Assembly (NCBI RefSeq): GCF_028389875.1
Contig: NW_026907698.1
Span: forward strand, 464,186-528,185
From: Rhea pennata
Lineage: Eukaryota > Chordata > Aves > Rheiformes > Rheidae
Length of the DNA stretch: 64,000 bases
Reading direction: 5' to 3'
Shown: positions 63,001 through 64,000 of the stretch, one piece after another
How the letters are laid out: each line of letters begins with the position of its first letter
How positions within the stretch are numbered: the stretch's first letter is position 1
Program-made: the position numbers and the translations under genes
Notes under the pieces: generated by a model
Seen by the model: only the letters and a program-made list of their open reading frames with translations
Databases searched by the model: none
What the model was told of the DNA's origin: nothing

Positions 63001-64000
63001 CTTCTTCCCCCAAAAAAAGAAGTGGTGGAAGTGGGCATTTGAACTCAAAAAGGGGGAGGGGGGTGTGGGAATCGGCTTGCCCCCCTCAAAGTTGTGGAAA
63101 ATGGGGGTTTGGACCCAAAAGAGGGGGGACAGCTAGGTGTGCCCCCCTCAAAGTGGTGGAAAATGGGGGCCTGGACCCAAAAAGGGAGGGGGATTGGCTT
63201 GCCCCACCCCAAATTGTGGAAAATGGGGTTTTGGACCCAAAAGGAGGGCAAAAATCGGCTTGTTACCCCCCCCCAAAAAAAGAAAGTGGTGGAAATGGGC
63301 GGTCTGGACCCAAAACAGGGTTGTGAACCCCCAAATGGACCAAGAACGGGGGTCTGGACCCACAAAGGACCGAAAAAGGTGATTTCACAGCCAAAAAAGG
63401 GTTAAAAGAGCTGCTTTTTCTGCCAATCTCTTTGGGGTCAAAACCTGCTGTTTCCGTCCACCTCCCTGGGGTGAAAAGTAGTTGTTTCTGCCAGGCCCCC
63501 GAGGGTTAAAGATGCTGCTTCCCTGTGCCCTCGCACACAGATCCACTTTGGGGTTAAAAAGCACTGTTTCCGACAACTTCTCCCCACGCGTTAAAAACTG
63601 CCTTTCCCTGCAACCGCTTTGGGGTTTAAACCTGCTTTTTCTGCCAGACTCGTTCGGGTTAAAAACTGCCATTCCCTGCCACCGCTTCGGGGTTAAAACC
63701 TGCTTTTTCTGCCAATCTCTTTGGGGTCAAAACCTGCCATTTCCGTCAATCTCACCTGAGTCAAAACTTGCCGTTTCTGCAGGCTCCCGGGGGTTAAAGG
63801 ATGCTGCTACCCCCCAATCCCTCAGCTCCGCTTTGCAGTTAAAAAGCGCCGTTTCCCTCAATCCACCTGGAATTAAAAGCTGCTGTCGCGGCCGTTCGGT
63901 TTTGGGGCCGAATGGATCGTTTGCCACAATAGCTTTTGGGCGAAAAAGGGCCGTTTTCGCTGGCGGCTGTGGGGCCTCCGGAGGCTCCAGGTTTTTATGC
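57002..64000. repeat. Homogenised part of the satellite array
   Basis: Five successive intervals between landmark copies measure 1370, 1377, 1376, 1374 and 1380 bp. The units are nearly identical apart from G- and A-run lengths and scattered substitutions, and shared variants such as 'tttgcagttaaa' in place of 'tttgcggttaaa' mark them as a recently amplified subfamily. Confidence 0.88.

Larger units (their letters stand above)
49316..64000. repeat. Higher-order satellite array, unit about 1.37 kb, continuing off the window
   Basis: The landmark 'gctgctgtcgcggccg' recurs at 49900, 51095, 52900, (54464, truncated), 55547, 57002, 58372, 59749, 61125, 62499 and 63879. The last five spacings are 1370-1380 bp; earlier spacings vary from 1083 to 1805. 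Each unit has a block of 34-bp subrepeats ('ggggttaaaacctgc' with 'tttctgccaatctc'), a link of about 130 bp with 'ggccgttcgg' and 'ccaggtttttatgccactgt', and a block of 60-73 bp subrepeats ('gtggtggaaaatgggggttt' followed by 'ggaccc' and a G-run). G-runs of 5-24 nt differ between copies. I do not recognise this satellite. Confidence 0.93.

Noticed and set aside
49316-64000. Dozens of open frames of 60-212 codons on both strands, with repeating patterns such as KVVENGGLDPK and GPNPHFP
   Set aside because: They follow the roughly 65-bp subrepeats, change frame with G-run length, occur on both strands at once and have no splice or start context. They are products of the satellite.

Overview
The window is vertebrate nuclear DNA and looks like part of a bird microchromosome. 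The reasons are old CR1-type LINE fragments, many short introns in GC-rich sequence, a high density of minisatellites, and a long RNF213-family gene next to a lipoxygenase relic. The exact species cannot be named from the sequence.

Layout from left to right. Bases 1-570 are a degenerate tandem repeat of about 65 bp, followed by about 5 kb with no recognisable gene. CR1 LINE remnants lie near 5500-5760 and 6040-7110. A lipoxygenase (ALOX-family) gene on the minus strand occupies 7335-11148. It has stops, frameshifts, a lost splice donor, an inserted 104-bp segment and no 3' half, so I call it a pseudogene. Its introns hold a 29-bp and a 52-bp minisatellite, and the second is split by a 728-bp solo LTR with a 5-bp target-site duplication.

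The main content is one very large minus-strand gene, 12098-47493, an RNF213 (mysterin)-like AAA+ / RING protein. I placed 63 coding exons by matching splice sites and reading phase. They add up to 14,649 nt, an uninterrupted 4,882 codons plus a TAA stop. Domains in order are: a CBM20-like N-terminal domain, a helical stalk, the AAA+ core (P-loop split by an intron, then two complete Walker A/B pairs in a single 3,567-nt exon), a RING finger, a degenerate RZ-type zinc finger and a helical C-terminus. The true start codon was not found. Compared with human RNF213 as I remember it, the RZ histidine and the proposed transfer cysteine are not conserved, although the ATPase motifs and all eight RING ligands are.

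Upstream of the gene, 48550-49060 is a 21-bp minisatellite built on a palindromic TTTTGCAAAA core. From about 49316 to the end of the window (and beyond it) lies a satellite array. Its higher-order unit is about 1.37 kb, made of roughly 34-bp and roughly 65-bp subrepeats. The units are irregular next to the gene and nearly uniform at the distal end. The many open frames in this array are products of the repeat, not genes.
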